From positions 8,473,194 to 8,537,193 of the forward strand of contig NC_052405.1 of the NCBI RefSeq assembly GCF_009389715.1: DNA of 64,000 nt. Direction: 5' to 3'. Of the stretch, positions 45,877-59,628 are shown in pieces. Numbering within the stretch: position 1 is the stretch's first letter; the number at the start of each line of letters is the position of its first letter. A program made the translations under genes and the position numbers. Source of the DNA: Phoenix dactylifera. Its lineage: Eukaryota > Streptophyta > Magnoliopsida > Arecales > Arecaceae. The notes below the pieces were generated by a model that was given only the letters and a program-made list of their open reading frames with translations, ran no database searches and had not been told where the DNA came from.

Positions 45877-48800
45877 TTACACATACTTGCCTCTGTATTT
45901 TGGTTTTGAATCTCTGTCAAACTTGGATTTTCCAGACAAAGATATCTGAGGGTCAGCCGGGCTGAACACAGCAGAGTGAAGATTACCATCTTCTAACCAT
46001 TTGAGATGGTTCTCTTTGAACTCTAGGTGCTTCTTTCTAGCTGATTCTGCGATCTCTTCAGTATATGGGCCTGTCTTTACCATGGTCAACAAATACCGAC
46101 TATAGCGCAGACTCAGGATCTGCTCACTGGAAGCAACCAGAGTGAAACATGGATGTTCAGGGAGCTCAGCATTAGTAAAGCCATCCTCCCTTACGACAGG
46201 GTAAAAGAATACGAGCCTCCCACCCATCACTAGCATCTTGGCAGAAAGGTCAAGAAGATCATGCATGCACTCAGCTAAGCTGTAAGGTGCGGTTGATGGT
46301 ATGTGGTCAATCCTTTTCTCCTCTGGAACTGTGTAAGGACCAACAATGCCTTTCAATAATTTACGGCCACCGGACTTCCGACCACCAGCACGAACGCCAT
46401 ATGGTGGGTCACAGATTATAGCATCAAATACCTTAAAAACAAGCAGCAGCAAAAAAAAAGGGCATCAGATCCATGATTTAGCATATAGCAGCCACGTTAA
46501 AAAAACTGTGAATTGCAATGTTAGTTGTAATTACCATTCAATATAGATATGGTCAATTGGCAACCTCATGGGTGGTTCATCATCAGAATACTCTGATCAC
46601 AGGTTATTAACCATACAAAGGTCATCAATGATGACCCTATAAAAATTCTAATGAAGCAAACCACAAAAACTGACTACTGAATCGGTATCTCATGCAGCTA
46701 AGTGATTGAAAGATACATATGAATAAGTACATGAATTGTTCTAGAATGCATGAATCGCTTGAACTCATCATTTCATGAACAACAGTGAACAAATTAATTA
46801 TGTGTATTGAATGCAAACCATCCCCTTGTTTGTGCCTAGAATTTGACCACTCTTAGAAGTCTGATTGAATTAAACAAAAAAAAAGTAGTTTTCTCCATTG
46901 AACTCTTTGGAGTGAAAATAAAACACAACTTTAAAGAGATTATTCAGAAGCAGAATATAAGAAGTCATAAGCAGAAAGAACAACAGTTGCCCACATTTTG
47001 CTTCAATTTATTCATATGTGTTTAAATATCATGCAGTCTCTGAAGTGTAAATTGGTTCCATGGTGATTTGGCACATCAATACACCAGTTAGACACAAACA
47101 AGGTACATGCGAAGCATTCTAAGCCTCTTATTGTTTTTTATTTTACTTTTTTGATAGGAAAGAAGGGAGACCCACCCACAAGATAACTACCCAGACTCAA
47201 ATACTTGGGATGCACCACCAAGACTCAAACCCAGAACCTCAGGTTGCTAAGCAGAAGGGTGTGACCACGGGAGCAAGCTCCTATCACCCAAGATTCTAAG
47301 CCTCCAATGTGAGCTTCCTTCGCTGAATACCCCTTGAGAAGGGGTATTATAAAAATGTAAAAATGGTGTGCAGCACAAATTAGTGCTAACACTGCTCACC
47401 ATGCCTAGCACACAGGTTCCTACTAAAAGATAGCGTCGATAATAGTTGTGATGCAACAAAGTAAATATAATGAATTCTACAAAATTCCTTCTATGCAGAT
47501 CCGCATTGAAGCATGATTCCATTATATATCTCCGTATGATGGCTGTATAGACTCCAGAATGATGTGTGCACCTGTATGACCAATCAACTCATATGTATGC
47601 TTTGATGGAAAAGAAACGAAAGTGCTTAGATTGCAAATAAAGCCATTTAGAAAAGTGATGTATATCATAAAGAACCAAGAGCTTAATTAGGCACAGCAGG
47701 AGAGAGTGCTGCAAACACCAAATTCATGAAAACCATCATGTATGGTAACATATATAGAGGACATGAAATCACCTCTCTCAGTCCAGGACGCCAAGGGGGC
47801 AGATTATTGTCTGCCCTCAACAAAGATATTGGCATTGGCAAGTTATACTGCAAAGATCATTAGAAAGACAGCCAGTGAGAAACATATTATAATTGACAAA
47901 GCAAAAAAAAGAAAAGCCAAGAAAACTGTCAAAAACTGATATCTAGAATTACATAGTAAAATCATACAATGGTACTAGAAAATTTTAATGCTAATATGCA
48001 AAGATTTTCACAATGGTGGTGGAGACAAAGGTATCAAGTGTCAATTAAACAGAAAAGATGTATTCAACAAAAAAAAGAAGGGTTTAAAGTAGCACATACT
48101 ATTTTCTGCATAATGGGTTCATTAGTTTGGTCACCTCAAATTACTTGAAAGCACAAAGGCTCCTAACACCCGAACATCGAAAGCCACCTTGTATCAGGTT
48201 TACTTTCTGAGGAATCATCTCATCTGAATCAAGGACTTTTCTATTGGCAAAGATAGCCATAGGAAATATATTCAAAAGGGATCAGGATATTTTAAACCAG
48301 AGGTGCAGCCTCCTGAAACACAGGCAATCACAAGGGCATATTGCATACGTATATACTTTGCATGCAACAAACTGGTTGTGATTTTTTTTTCTTCATGGTC
48401 CTCTTTTTTTTTGGTTTAGCGAGGTGGGGCAGTAGGGGAGCTGGAGGAGTTGTTTTACGCAATTGTCCAAGCAAAATGGTTAGCCCTTACATCTCACATC
48501 TGGAATTTTCACTATATTCTGTAGTCATAATTGTACTAAGAAAACAAAAGGTTTACTGTTTACATATATCCTGCCCATGTCCTACTCCTATAACAGGTCC
48601 TACAAGAAGACTGCCAAAGATTACAGCAGTTTCCACTTATCTTGAATAGACAACAGTTGAATTCTCAAGATTAAATATCAAATAATCTTCAGAGTTCTGA
48701 AAGATAAGAAGTGGCAGAAGTGATGGTGGTTGAAAGAGTATACAATGTTCAAAGCAAGTCACTCACCCATTTGTTCTATCCATGGAGGGCCCAGGACAGA

Positions 48801-51800
48801 AGCATCCAAAAGAACAAGGTAGATCATTTTTTTATCAAAGTTGGAATGGTGTAATTGCAAAGTAAATCCCTTTGAAATTGGATAATAAAAGATGGGAGGC
48901 AACTAAGGAATTATAGCTGATGATACCAACTCATACACTAAAGTCCAGTGAGCTTATCCTAGTTTGACAGGTTATGCCCTTTCCCCCTTCCAATATGAAG
49001 CAATTTAAACTTTTATATAGGATACATCAGTGTTGCAGTCAATATTAGTACGACTCAGGATGATGCAAGAAAAGAAGTTGGATAGCTGTAGCACCAAATT
49101 GATGCAGAAAGGAATTAGAAATGAGTTTTAGAGATTAATGGGGGGTCAGAGATTGAAAATTCCATTCTTTGGATTAAAGTAAATTAGAGAGGGAATTTAT
49201 ATGACACATGCAGGATCTATGAGTAAGGATTCACAAATCTTGAAGAGACTACAACAGTAGTGGACTAAGATGGTTTAAGATATATGGTAGATGTAAGACT
49301 ATGGAAGTAATTGACTAAAGTGGTGAAGAAGAACAGAAATTCATATTTGAGTAGAAAATAAGATTTAGGTTCAGTGAATTTTGAAGAGACTAGGGCAGCA
49401 TATTTGGCTTAAATGAAGAAACATATATAGAGAAAAACCTAATGGAGTTGTCTCCACAAAATAAAACATATAATTCTACAACAAGGTCGAAGGCATAACT
49501 GACATCCATTCAACAGGAAAATTCCATAGATCCATTGTTTTTACTTATAATCCCATTCAAAAGCATGAAAAGAATACAAAGAATCACCTGTTTAAAATTG
49601 CTCCAAACATTACAATCTGGGCCACGCCCATCACGTACTACCCTTATGTCAATATCTGCACCCTGGAAACTTTATATCAGAATTTTCAAGATAACAAAAA
49701 CCTTCTTGTTCAAACAGGGGATAACAAAAGGCTACTTGCTTAAACAAACACAGACCATTGTCATTGCTCCAAAATGTGCAGCAGCAACCAGAATGCTCCC
49801 AGTTCCTACAAAGGGATCATAGACAAGTTTTCCTGGTTGTGCTAACCCTTGATTAGCCATGAGAAAGGCTATTTCAGCATCCATGGCTGTAGGACCTAGG
49901 TATTTACGACTTTTCAACTGATAAGTAGGCAAAAGCTTTCTATCTGCAGCTCCAACCTCTCGACCAAAGAAAATTGCCCTCTGGACAATTGGTGGAAGGC
50001 CATTATTTGATCCATAATTGTCAGTTTCCATGAGATAGAACTTGTGATCTGGGCTTCGCAAATCAACCCGTCCCTGGAAGGTTACTATCAGAAATTGAAC
50101 TAGCAACAATGTAAAATTAAATAATCTACCCAACTTCTTGCACCTCAAGCATATATAATACATTACTCAAAAAATGATATATTTACTGATTTAATATTAA
50201 AGTTAGATATCTAAGACTTTACATATCCAGGCATGTAAGTTCATTTGCTATAGTTTTAAACACAAATATAAAGAAAGAAATTTACAAAGGAAAATTGAGT
50301 GGTTTCTTCAGATGGACAAGAATAAGACAGTGCTCTGATACCCATTACATGCATTTGTAGCTTTTATTATGTGACCTTTGCAGTTTTATTTGCTTCAAGC
50401 TATTGTATTGTGTAAATTTCGATCTTGAACATTTCAAAATTATTAATCTGAATAATTTATTAGTCATTCCTCGTGCAAAAAAGAAAAATTTGCATATAAC
50501 ACAAACACAGAACCCTCATTCATACAACTTCGCATCATTATAACATTTTCAGACAACCCATAGTCTCAGAATACAAAACCATTGGTTCTTGAGATGGTTC
50601 ATCATACATAACGTTAAAATCTCAAAAATAATACTTCTAGGATTCTTCTAATGAGCTAACTGTCCGTAACCAAAAAAAAAAAAACCTAAATCCTCTGAAC
50701 CAATTTTCAAACAACATATTTTTATATTATTTTCCTGCCTCTAAATTGACATATTTAAGAAGCATAAGCATACCTAAGAAACACTCAAAATGCAGTTACG
50801 AAATATATATGACCTTGAATTAGGGTCCACATGCATTTAGAGTTTGTTGGAATGATTGTGCACATGGTTTTTTTTTGGTTTTTCTATGTGGGATGGTATT
50901 TTTTATGCTAATATTGGCCTCAAAATGTTAAAACTTTTATTGATAATACATGAAACTTTCTTCACAATCCACTTTTAATTTTTGCACATTTTAAAACATT
51001 TTTTCACAAGTATTATAATAAGCATAAGAGCGCAAAGTGCAGATATGCACATACAAATATATATACTCATATTGCAAAATAGTACAATTGGACCTTTAAT
51101 TTGAAGCATTTGACAAAGTATATATTTGAGACAATCATCAGCACAAACATATATGTAACATAGGTTGCAATCAACATAGATTACTTGTCCGGTATTTTTC
51201 TTCTTATTCAATTGTAAAAACAAGAGAAATTCAGAAAAGCATATTTTGCTGGAGTTTTAAACAGTAACAAAGTATGCAATAGTCACAGAAGAACCTACCT
51301 TGAATGGTATGTAACTGAGTCCTTGGATGCGTTCATTTTGTTCCTGAAAGCTAATCACCTTGCCAAAGCTGTCCACGATGATTCGGAATGTGCTTTCTGA
51401 TGTCAAGTATGGCAATTTCTTTTCATCCGGAAAATCTCTTATAGCCTTTTCCAATTCTTCATAGCTACTCCCCTGTCCCCAAAGTTCATACATTCCCTTG
51501 ACAAGTATACCTGTAATCATGCAATTGTACCAGCATCCACATATGGACACCACTCTTTATCAAACACCTTTTGCATGTGTTAACATGTTATTACATGTAT
51601 ATGTGTATACATCGAACTATCGCAGTAAAAATAAAAGGTGACATGAAATGAGTTTAAAAACTACAGTGCCACAAATATGAACACATGAACAGGAGTGTTA
51701 CAACTGCTACCAATGAATATCATGAATATGTTTCCTTAGAACTTGCCTTCTAGCTAAAGCTTCAGCCATCTCAATTTCAAAATGAAAACATGTTTGAAAC

Positions 51801-53167
51801 ATAGCAATGGCAGGGTACAATAGGATTAAAGAAGAAATTATCCAATGATAGTAAGAGTGATGAATATCATAATTTCACGAACAAAACAAAGATAAAATTT
51901 ATTAAAAGAAATGTCTCGGTTCTTTTAAACCTGAATGTGTGTATGAAAATTCTGACATCTCCTAGCTAAAGAAACATTTCTATACTTAGGTGCCAAATTT
52001 CTCCAGCTTGACAAAACAACAGTCCTCATGGAGAACTAAAAGATTATTTACGTATCAGATCGAAAGTTGAAACAAAAATAATATGAACATCTAGAATTTT
52101 TTTTTCTTTTGAGAATCTACATGTTCATTTTTACAATATTTATTAATTACCATTCAAAGCTTAAATATAGAAACATCCCTTACCTTATATATCTTTCTTA
52201 GATAAAAATGTATTTTAAGTTTAAAAGGTAACAGCGTACGCTACTCCCCTCTCTGCTTTGGATATGCATCAAAATTCATTAACCTTATCTTAGTTAAAAA
52301 TAATAAGAGGAAAGAAAAGGGAAGGAAAAATGGACCACTAAAAAATGACTACACAGTCACGTGTACCATGATAACTGAATCAAAAATGCCAAGAAAGCTT
52401 TTTCCCACCCAAACAAGCTCCAAGATTAGAATCTAGAGAAATTAAACAAGACCTAACGATCGATGAATTCATCCACTTCATGATATGAATCAGTAGTCGG
52501 ATAATAGAAATGCTCACGAACCACCAAAGAGCCAAGAACTCAATCAAAAAGAACCTGCCATCTTGCATTCAATTCCAATCCAAGGCCTACTAGACATCCA
52601 TAAACCATAGGAAAAAGGCTTCAAAGATTAAAAAAAAGGAAGAAAAGATTACATTTTGATGCCCCCTCTATTCTCCCCAAGGAAGGAGAAGACAAGAAAC
52701 ATTTCTTGAATCATTCAAACACATCAAAAACATCCAAGCAAGAAGATTACATTTTGATGCCTGCTATAAACGCCCACAAGAAGAAAAAGCCAAGAACCAT
52801 TCTTTCATCCTTAGTACTTCAAGCATCAAACTAATTTAAAACTCCAAGCAAAAAGATAACACGATTGGAAGTGCCACCGGTCCACCAGTAGCAAAAGAAA
52901 ATAATTTTTCAAAGGGACATAAAGGAAAAGGGAGTTCTCACTTCGCTTGGCGATGTTTCTTGCTATCTCCTCGGAAGGAAGTGAGACGAAATGGAAGGGG
53001 GAATCTATGTGGTGATTTTCAGGGAGCCTCCACTCCAGAGACCGCGGCGGAGGGCCTCCTATTCCTTCTCCGGCTGCCTCGAAGGCTCCGAAGAGCTCCG
53101 CTAGGGATTCCACCTCCGGCCTCCGGTAGTCCAAGAGCCGGTGGTAGAAGACGCACAGATACCACAT
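45877..53167 (-). CDS. TRM11: tRNA (guanine(10)-N2)-methyltransferase TRM11 / TRMT11 homologue
   Basis: Catalytic subunit that methylates N2 of G10 in tRNAs; in yeast and animals it acts with TRM112. Six coding exons, GT-AG and in phase: 53167-52942, 51510-51299, 50073-49756, 49662-49588, 47847-47773, 46431-45877. They give 486 residues. The start at 53167 (MWYLCVFYHRLLDYRRPEVE) is the conserved family start. An N-terminal THUMP-like half contains LVKGMYELWGQGSSYEELEK. The Rossmann methyltransferase domain follows: FFGREVGAADRKLLPTYQLK, the SAM-binding YDPFVGTGSILVAAAHFGA (DPFVGTGS at 232-239), GADIDIRVVRDGRG and the catalytic DPPYG at 310-314 (FDAIICDPPYGVRAG), then IPSTAPYSLAECMHDLLDL and MLVMGGRLVFFYPVVREDG. 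Intron 5 holds a SINE. A tandem duplication lies about 300-560 bp upstream. Confidence 0.95.
47128..47292 (-). mobile_element. tRNA-derived SINE in TRM11 intron 5 (copy 2)
   Basis: 165 bp flanked by a perfect 12 bp target duplication, ATTCTAAGCCTC (47116-47127 and 47293-47304). On the minus strand it starts near TAGGAGCTTGCTCCCGTGG, has GGGTTTGAGTCTT in the place of a pol III B box, and ends in an A-rich tail (T-rich on the plus strand, 47128-47150). It has the same orientation as the host gene and is related to the older copy at 23.6 kb. The intact duplication indicates a fairly recent insertion. Confidence 0.85.
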
Positions 53168-53460
53168 CCCTCTCTCTCTTCCGAACCCTAATTTCTTCTT
53201 CCTTCCGAACACAAATTTCTTCTTCTCTTCGCCCTCTTTCCGCCGTTGCGACGCCGCGAGGTGGGGAGCAAGGGCCAACGAGAGAAGATAAAAAGAAGAA
53301 ACCCAAAACCCTGAAATGAACGAAGGGCCGGTTATGATGCCTCGCGTGACAGTTTAAGGGGGTCGACTGGGTCGGAAATCAACGGTCACGATCGGTCTTG
53401 CTAACTCCATTCTTTTTACCCGTCAGATACGATAAACGGTCGCACGCATTTCACGCGTCA
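53168..53460 (-). promoter_or_regulatory. TRM11 leader and proximal promoter
   Basis: GC-rich sequence upstream of the TRM11 start on the minus strand, including CT/GA-rich stretches typical of plant leaders (53160-53300). The transcription start is not determined. Confidence 0.4.
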
Positions 53461-53731
53461 AAATAACTAACGTTAGGGTCCTATAAATAACTTTACATAT
53501 TAACCCCTTCGGTGTGAGAATATTACGTAAAGTGCTTATACGTGAAAAAGCTGATAATTCCCGTGCTTTGGCATATAGGACCGCGTGCGACCGTGCAAAA
53601 ATAACTAATGTTAGGGTCATAAAAATAAATTTACATATTAACCCCTTCAGTGTGCAAATATTACATAAAGTGCTTATGCGTGAACAAGCTGATAGTCCCA
53701 GTGTTCTGGCACATAGAACCCTATGAGATAC
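53461..53731. repeat. two-copy tandem duplication of 138 bp upstream of TRM11
   Basis: AAATAACTAACGTTAGGGTC at 53461 and AAATAACTAATGTTAGGGTC at 53599 open two copies that also share TTTACATATTAACCCCTTC, AAAGTGCTTATRCGTGAA and AAGCTGATA. They lie roughly 300-560 bp upstream of the TRM11 start codon. Confidence 0.88.
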
Positions 53732-54895
53732 AAGAATCATATAAAGTTCGCTTGAGCGTGACGCCTGATCCTATTTTCCAGGCGTATCATGCAAATGATG
53801 CGCTAAATATGACAGGCTAAGTTCCATTAGTGTTGAGCTGGGTCAGAAGTTCGAACATCATGCCTCATCCAAAGATTAGCAATCAAGTGACATATTTTAA
53901 AAACCTTTCTTGGTGAAGCCTCACCCAAAGATTAGCTAGGGGCATCCCGTATAAGCTGATTGGGATAATATTTTTCAATCTGAACCTGCAAATTATTGCA
54001 TATTATTCTAACAGAAAGAAGACTATATACATGCATACGACCGTTTTCGCTAATATTGGAGATCTACAAGACCTTGTAAAATACGTCTATAATAAAATTT
54101 TATCGTATAATAATTTCTTGCAGCATGTTAGCAGCAACTGCCTAATCCATTCTCCAAGTTGTAATTATTGTGCTAAAAACTCTTGATAAAAGCACGAATC
54201 CATCAATCTCTACCAATCAACTTCTATCATAATGGTGGTTTTGATATTGTATTAACCATTTGATTCTCACCTTCACTAGAGTTTCGGATATTGAAAATAA
54301 AAAAAAAAAAAAATTATCGGCTTCATGAATAGGAGCTAATGAAGATCTGCATGTCTCAAGAGAAGGTGGTCACAGCCATCCCACCAAGTCAGCCCGGATA
54401 ACCTGCTGATCTAAATTCTGGTTTTAATAATCAGACTTCATCAATAATAATGATAATAATCGGACTTTCTTTTTGATTCACCAAGCTCTGTCACCCTCCA
54501 CTCTTTGATTTGAATGGCTGAAGTATTTGCTTGGTCCTTCCTGATAAACAAACGAGTACATTTCTCCAGCTTATTTTAAAACTTGGTTTGAATATACAAA
54601 GGATGTCTATACAGGAAAGCGAAAAGAAAAGGGATGTCCATACCAAGCAAGGCACAAGTTGCAATCCAACATCACAGAAAGTTCGATATTTTTCTAACAT
54701 AAATCTGATCCTTTTTGTGTAAAATCCTGGCTGTAGAACTTCGTTTTCTCATAGTTTAATTACATAATATGCAAAAGGGAAAAGATGAGATGGATTACAG
54801 TGAGACTCAAGACCTATGCTGCATCTGACTTTAAGGTTAGGATGTCCAATCTGCATAATTGTGAAGTAGATGAATTCCATTCAACCTTGATCCTA
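53732..54895. other. spacer and 3' region of the DUF218 gene
   Basis: AT-rich spacer. CCTCATCCAAAGATTAGC and CCTCACCCAAAGATTAGC occur about 65 bp apart near 53863 and 53928. An A15-type run lies at about 54299-54313. The stretch next to 54895 is probably the 3' untranslated region of the DUF218 gene. No coding region seen. Confidence 0.45.
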
Positions 54896-57800
54896 CTAAG
54901 TCCAAGGAAGAGAACTTGGATAAGGAACTGGACCGCAATAGCTGAACAAGCCTTTCAGCTCAGGGCATCCATTGGGATAAGGAATAATCCGATGAAATGG
55001 ATCCCTCTTAAGCTTCTTAAGATGAAGAGAATCTAAGCATCCATATGGGTCTTCTTGGAACTGGATCCTAACAGAAGCTTCACCTTTCTTTGCAGCCTCT
55101 TTTGCAGTTGGAGAAGTTGGGGTGCCAAAAAGGAAAAACCTCCCTTCTGGAAACCCAATTGCTGAACGATGTACATATACAAATCTTTCCTCTTTGTAAT
55201 CATAGCTTACAACCTGCCACCAACCAAAGAAAGTATACGGAGTCTGCTCAAGACCCTACTACCATCCATGATAATATAAACAGCGAAGATAATAATGAGA
55301 TGTCAGAACCAATGCACAAGTTCAACCATTTACAAAATGCACTGTACAAGCAAGCATTTGGGCATCCAGTTCAAATCAATAATTAGGCATAAACAACAAG
55401 CTCTATCTAATCCAATTGGTTCTCGGAGCATTTTCACAACCTAATGGAGAGCGGACATCACCTTTACTCTTCCGTGCAAAATTCCCAATGAAAATGCATG
55501 CTCACAGACACATCTCAGCAAAATTATTTTACATCTGATATTTGGGAGGTTTTTGTTTGATCAAACCTCCACCAGCACTAGTTCTTTTGACAACAACTTA
55601 AGATATTGCATAAAGGAACAAACAGAGCACACAGGTTCAGAACTACCATATTTGCAAGACTACTGACCACTTGTTTGCTGTCAGAAGGCATGTATGACCA
55701 AAGCCTCCCAGAAATAAACAAGCTCTCCTTTCCGTCCACCAGGTCATTACCAACTAAACATTAGAGTCAGAAAGGAGATCTACAGTATAAAATTAACGGT
55801 TAAAAGAACATTAGAAAGTCAGTCAATTTCCAGGAGGATATACACATACACCATAGTATTTTTCCAATTTTTATGTCCAATTTGTAAATGGTTTCATTTC
55901 GAAAGGTTCTGAAGACTTAAAGATACAAGCCACATAAATCTTTTGTCTTTTCATTGGAACAAGCAACCCTGGAACAGCCTACCTTCGATTAATAGACTTG
56001 CTTATTGCAACTTTTAAATGAATTATATTTGCCAAAGGCTACTGTTGATGGAAAAGCTTAGATCAAAATTTAGATCAATTCAACGAGTTAAAGGTTGTTA
56101 ATACCATTCTCACACATTTGAGCTTGAGTCAAACCTGAAAAGGGCAACTCTGGAGTGGCAACCCTTCTGCTTGATTAAGAACTTAAAACATTATATCAGA
56201 AAGTTTCTTTCATATTTTTTTTTCAAAAAGAAAATATCCTAATTTTTTTTAAAAAAAAAACTTGTTGGCGTGCTTGAAGTTATAAACAAATAAGATATAT
56301 TATTCTTCAATATGTCTGGAGAAGCATAGGTAGTGAAATAGAAATAAGCATCACAGGAAAAAGAGACAGAAGATCACAGTAATATTCTGAGGGTAAGCAC
56401 CAGTAAGTTCTCGAAACCGACAGACACTAAAAAGAAGGTTCTCAAAACTGTCTCTTGCATGTTCCTCTGTGAGTGCTCTGCTCCTCACACCATCTTGTTT
56501 CCCTGTACAAAGAGGCAGGAAAAAAGCATCTCAATAGAACATATAAAACAAATCAAGCATTATACAAAGAGTATTCAATCTCTCTAATTTCTGAGGAATA
56601 AGTTGTAGGACACTTCCATGCGGTCTGCAAGTCAAATGTCACCGAAGTTTCAAAATATCAATATTTTTAAATTTCCAAAACCAACTTATTTCAGTAGATT
56701 GTTTTAAAGGTCCAGTCCTTGGTCTATGGAGTTTGACATATTTCATGTAATCAATACAGAATTAGAAGAAAGGACTTCATACGAACAAACCATTTAATTT
56801 AAAAAAAATGCTGACAAAACCAATTTAGTTAATTTGTCGGGCATTAAGAGAAAGGAAAGAGAGATATCTATCAAGATGAGAAAAAAATCTTAGATGAAGT
56901 GTATAATAAAATTATAGTTAATATAAGTGTGTAGCAAAAGCTAATAGAAAGACATTAGAACTTGAGTTGTAAAAAGAACGAAAAAAGAAGATTAAAACAA
57001 ATGTCACCAAGATAAACATGAAATCAAGATAGCAGTTGCAAAGTTCGTCCACTAAAAAAAAGAAAAGAAATCACTCGAGTTGTCAAGTTCGTATCCAAGA
57101 ATTTAAGCATTCAAAATTATCTTAATTGCCAATACGCAGAACTCACATGCAAACAATTTGGAGGCTTTAACTTTCTTGTGAGGATATTACTTGCTTATTT
57201 CAGTAATAGAGATGTGTACCTGCAAGCTACATAATTATTGATTACTAATTTAGCAAGAGATCAGAAATCAACCCACGGACCTTAATTTTTTCTTGATGCT
57301 GTCTAAAGCATTTTAGTTGATCATAACTTTTGACGAAGCATAAAATTTAAGAAAAAAAAGGGACTCCAAGTTATTGGCCTGGAGAGTTAATTGATCTGGA
57401 AACTGCTCTAACTAATTCAGCTTGAACTTTTAAATAAGTCAAGAAGTTGTAAACTAAGTCAAAAGAATGGTCAAGTAACATTAGGTCAAACAGTGGTCCA
57501 TTCCTAGAGGAAACAGTGGAACAAGATACGTGCCACATTACCGAATATTTCTCATATGTTTGTCCATGAATGTTGGGACATCTTCTACGAGTGTAGCCAA
57601 GAGTCATGCTCCAACAGTTTATAGTCATTGAAGCCTTAAAGAATTATGAAAAATCATATACAGATACCATTTAACTGATCTCATCTAGCTTTACTTGTTT
57701 CTGCCATAAATATGCATATGCTTTGAAAATGAGGTTGTTTGAAGTACAGGGATAATATATAATGGCATGCACCTTTAAATTTGTAAAAAAGTGTATCAAC

Positions 57801-59628
57801 ATATGCATGTCGATGAGTTTAAGCACACAAATACATGGTAAACCTGTATTTAATTGAAAATGAGATGTTACATGTTACAGTCCTAGGAAAATAGACAACA
57901 GCAGCAAAGACTTTGTACAATATTGTGATTAATAAAACAAGAAGTATTTCATGGTTTAATTTAAAGAAACCAGCATTTCTAGATGTATGCATAAATTAAT
58001 AAAGTTTTACAAGTTATATTTGGTCGTAGAGGAGAAGGATTTCAAGTGTGAAGAAGCAGATGCAAGACTTGGCTGCCAGAGAAAACATCAATGCCCTAAA
58101 AACCAGTGAAATAAAAGTTATTTGATTAAGAAACTAGCTATGTATGAAATATTGCTAAGTGGAAATTCAGCATGAACAACATTGTAAAGGTACTGACCGT
58201 GATCAGAAGATCAACTATAAAGCTTGAAAACAACAAGATCTGAACTCAATGGTTGGAAATAGAGATAATATGCATTCTGCAAGATAACCATGTTATTTAT
58301 TATACATCCACAATTCTAACAGAAGCCAGTTAGACATATTGCTGATGAGGTGGGAAGATATCATGATATCCATATGGTAAAGCAGGTTTTGTATGAAACA
58401 GATACCACAAGAGTACAAAAACCTCAAATCACACTGAGCTAATGTATGCAATTGCAGAAGATGGTGGAAATTCTAAAAGATGTTAGTTTAACTAAAAAAG
58501 ATGAGAAGCTATTACATAAATTAAAAACAGCCTTATCAGCTAGCTTAACAAAATCACAAACAACATTGTATTTGACAAACAGTATAAGCAGTATAAAGCC
58601 ATTTTAATTCTTCACTGGTAGTGCATATATGCTTATGGATGTAAGGTCGATTTCCTAAGTTTGTCTAATACTTCCTTCCAACCTGAAGTCCAAACCGGCA
58701 CTGTGATCATAATTATACAATAGAATGAAATAGCATAAGTCAAGAGACAAAGATACCCTCAAAAAAAGTCGAGACAAACATTCACGGAGTCAGAGTCCAA
58801 GTATCGCCATAAATCACTTTTGCACACAAGAAGATCTACGCTACTTTGTTCTTACTCTTTCATAGAATTCTGCAAACGTGCACAATGGTTCCATAAATAG
58901 TCAATATCATAATTACCGATCAAGCATAACAAAGATAAAATATCACATCCAAAACAATGAACTGATTTCAGCTCATGACGTCGACTGAAAATTGATAAAT
59001 CATCACCAAGAGAGAAAGCAAATCAATTACCAAACCAGCCTTTTGATTCTGCAACTGCCCAATAACTCTGCGCTTTACTTTGAGGGCCAGCATCCTTTCG
59101 AGTTTCCCCACCACTAAATAAAAGAAGAGCTCCCTCATCCTTAGCTGCAATCTCCACCCCTTCTTTTATATGCGACAAAAATGTAGCAGCTTGACCTGGT
59201 TGCTTCTGATACGGCTCCAAAAACCACGAATCCTCACGGTCAATCTTCCCACAACTGCTGCTAGTATAGACTGAATGTCCAGCAACCATGACAAGATTAC
59301 AGAGATTCGCAAAAGGATAAGAACCCGAACCCACACTCAGATCACCGATCCTTCGGTAACCCATCATTCTAAAACGGCTTTCATATGCAGATAGAACAAT
59401 CAGAATGCTTACTCCAAAGGACAATGAGATGAGACAAATTGCAACAGGGTGCAGCTTGTAGAAATAGTAAATGCGATTTCCGATGGATTTAAGCATCTTG
59501 AAGGGTTCAGATTGTAAATTTTTGGACGTTCGGACCTTCCAGGAGTTTCCAGATTCTAAGTCAAATTCCCCCCTAGGGTAAGCAAGGAAGGGCTTGGGAC
59601 TTCCTGGCCCATGTAACTGGTTATTCAT
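54896..59628 (-). CDS. DUF218 (YdcF-like) single-pass membrane protein
   Basis: Plant member of the DUF218 family, related to fission yeast C57A10.07; biochemical function unknown. Three coding exons, GT-AG and in phase: 59628-59031, 56502-56378, 55213-54896. They give 346 residues. One membrane segment lies at about 62-82 (VAICLISLSFGVSILIVLSAY). The DUF218 core follows: NLVMVAGHSVY, LSHIKEGVEIA, ALLLFSGGETRKDAGPQSKA and SYWAVAESKGWFG, then ALTEEHARDSFENLLFSVCR and FRELTGAYPQNITVVSYDYK, and the C-terminal RDPFHRIIPYPNGCPELKGL. The start MNNQLHGPGSPKPFLAYPRG is followed by an open frame with all family blocks. Exon 2 keeps a phase-1 join (G/GG). GA-rich sequence at about 60.1-60.5 kb may be the leader. 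A Golgi or ER location is inferred from topology only. Confidence 0.9.
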
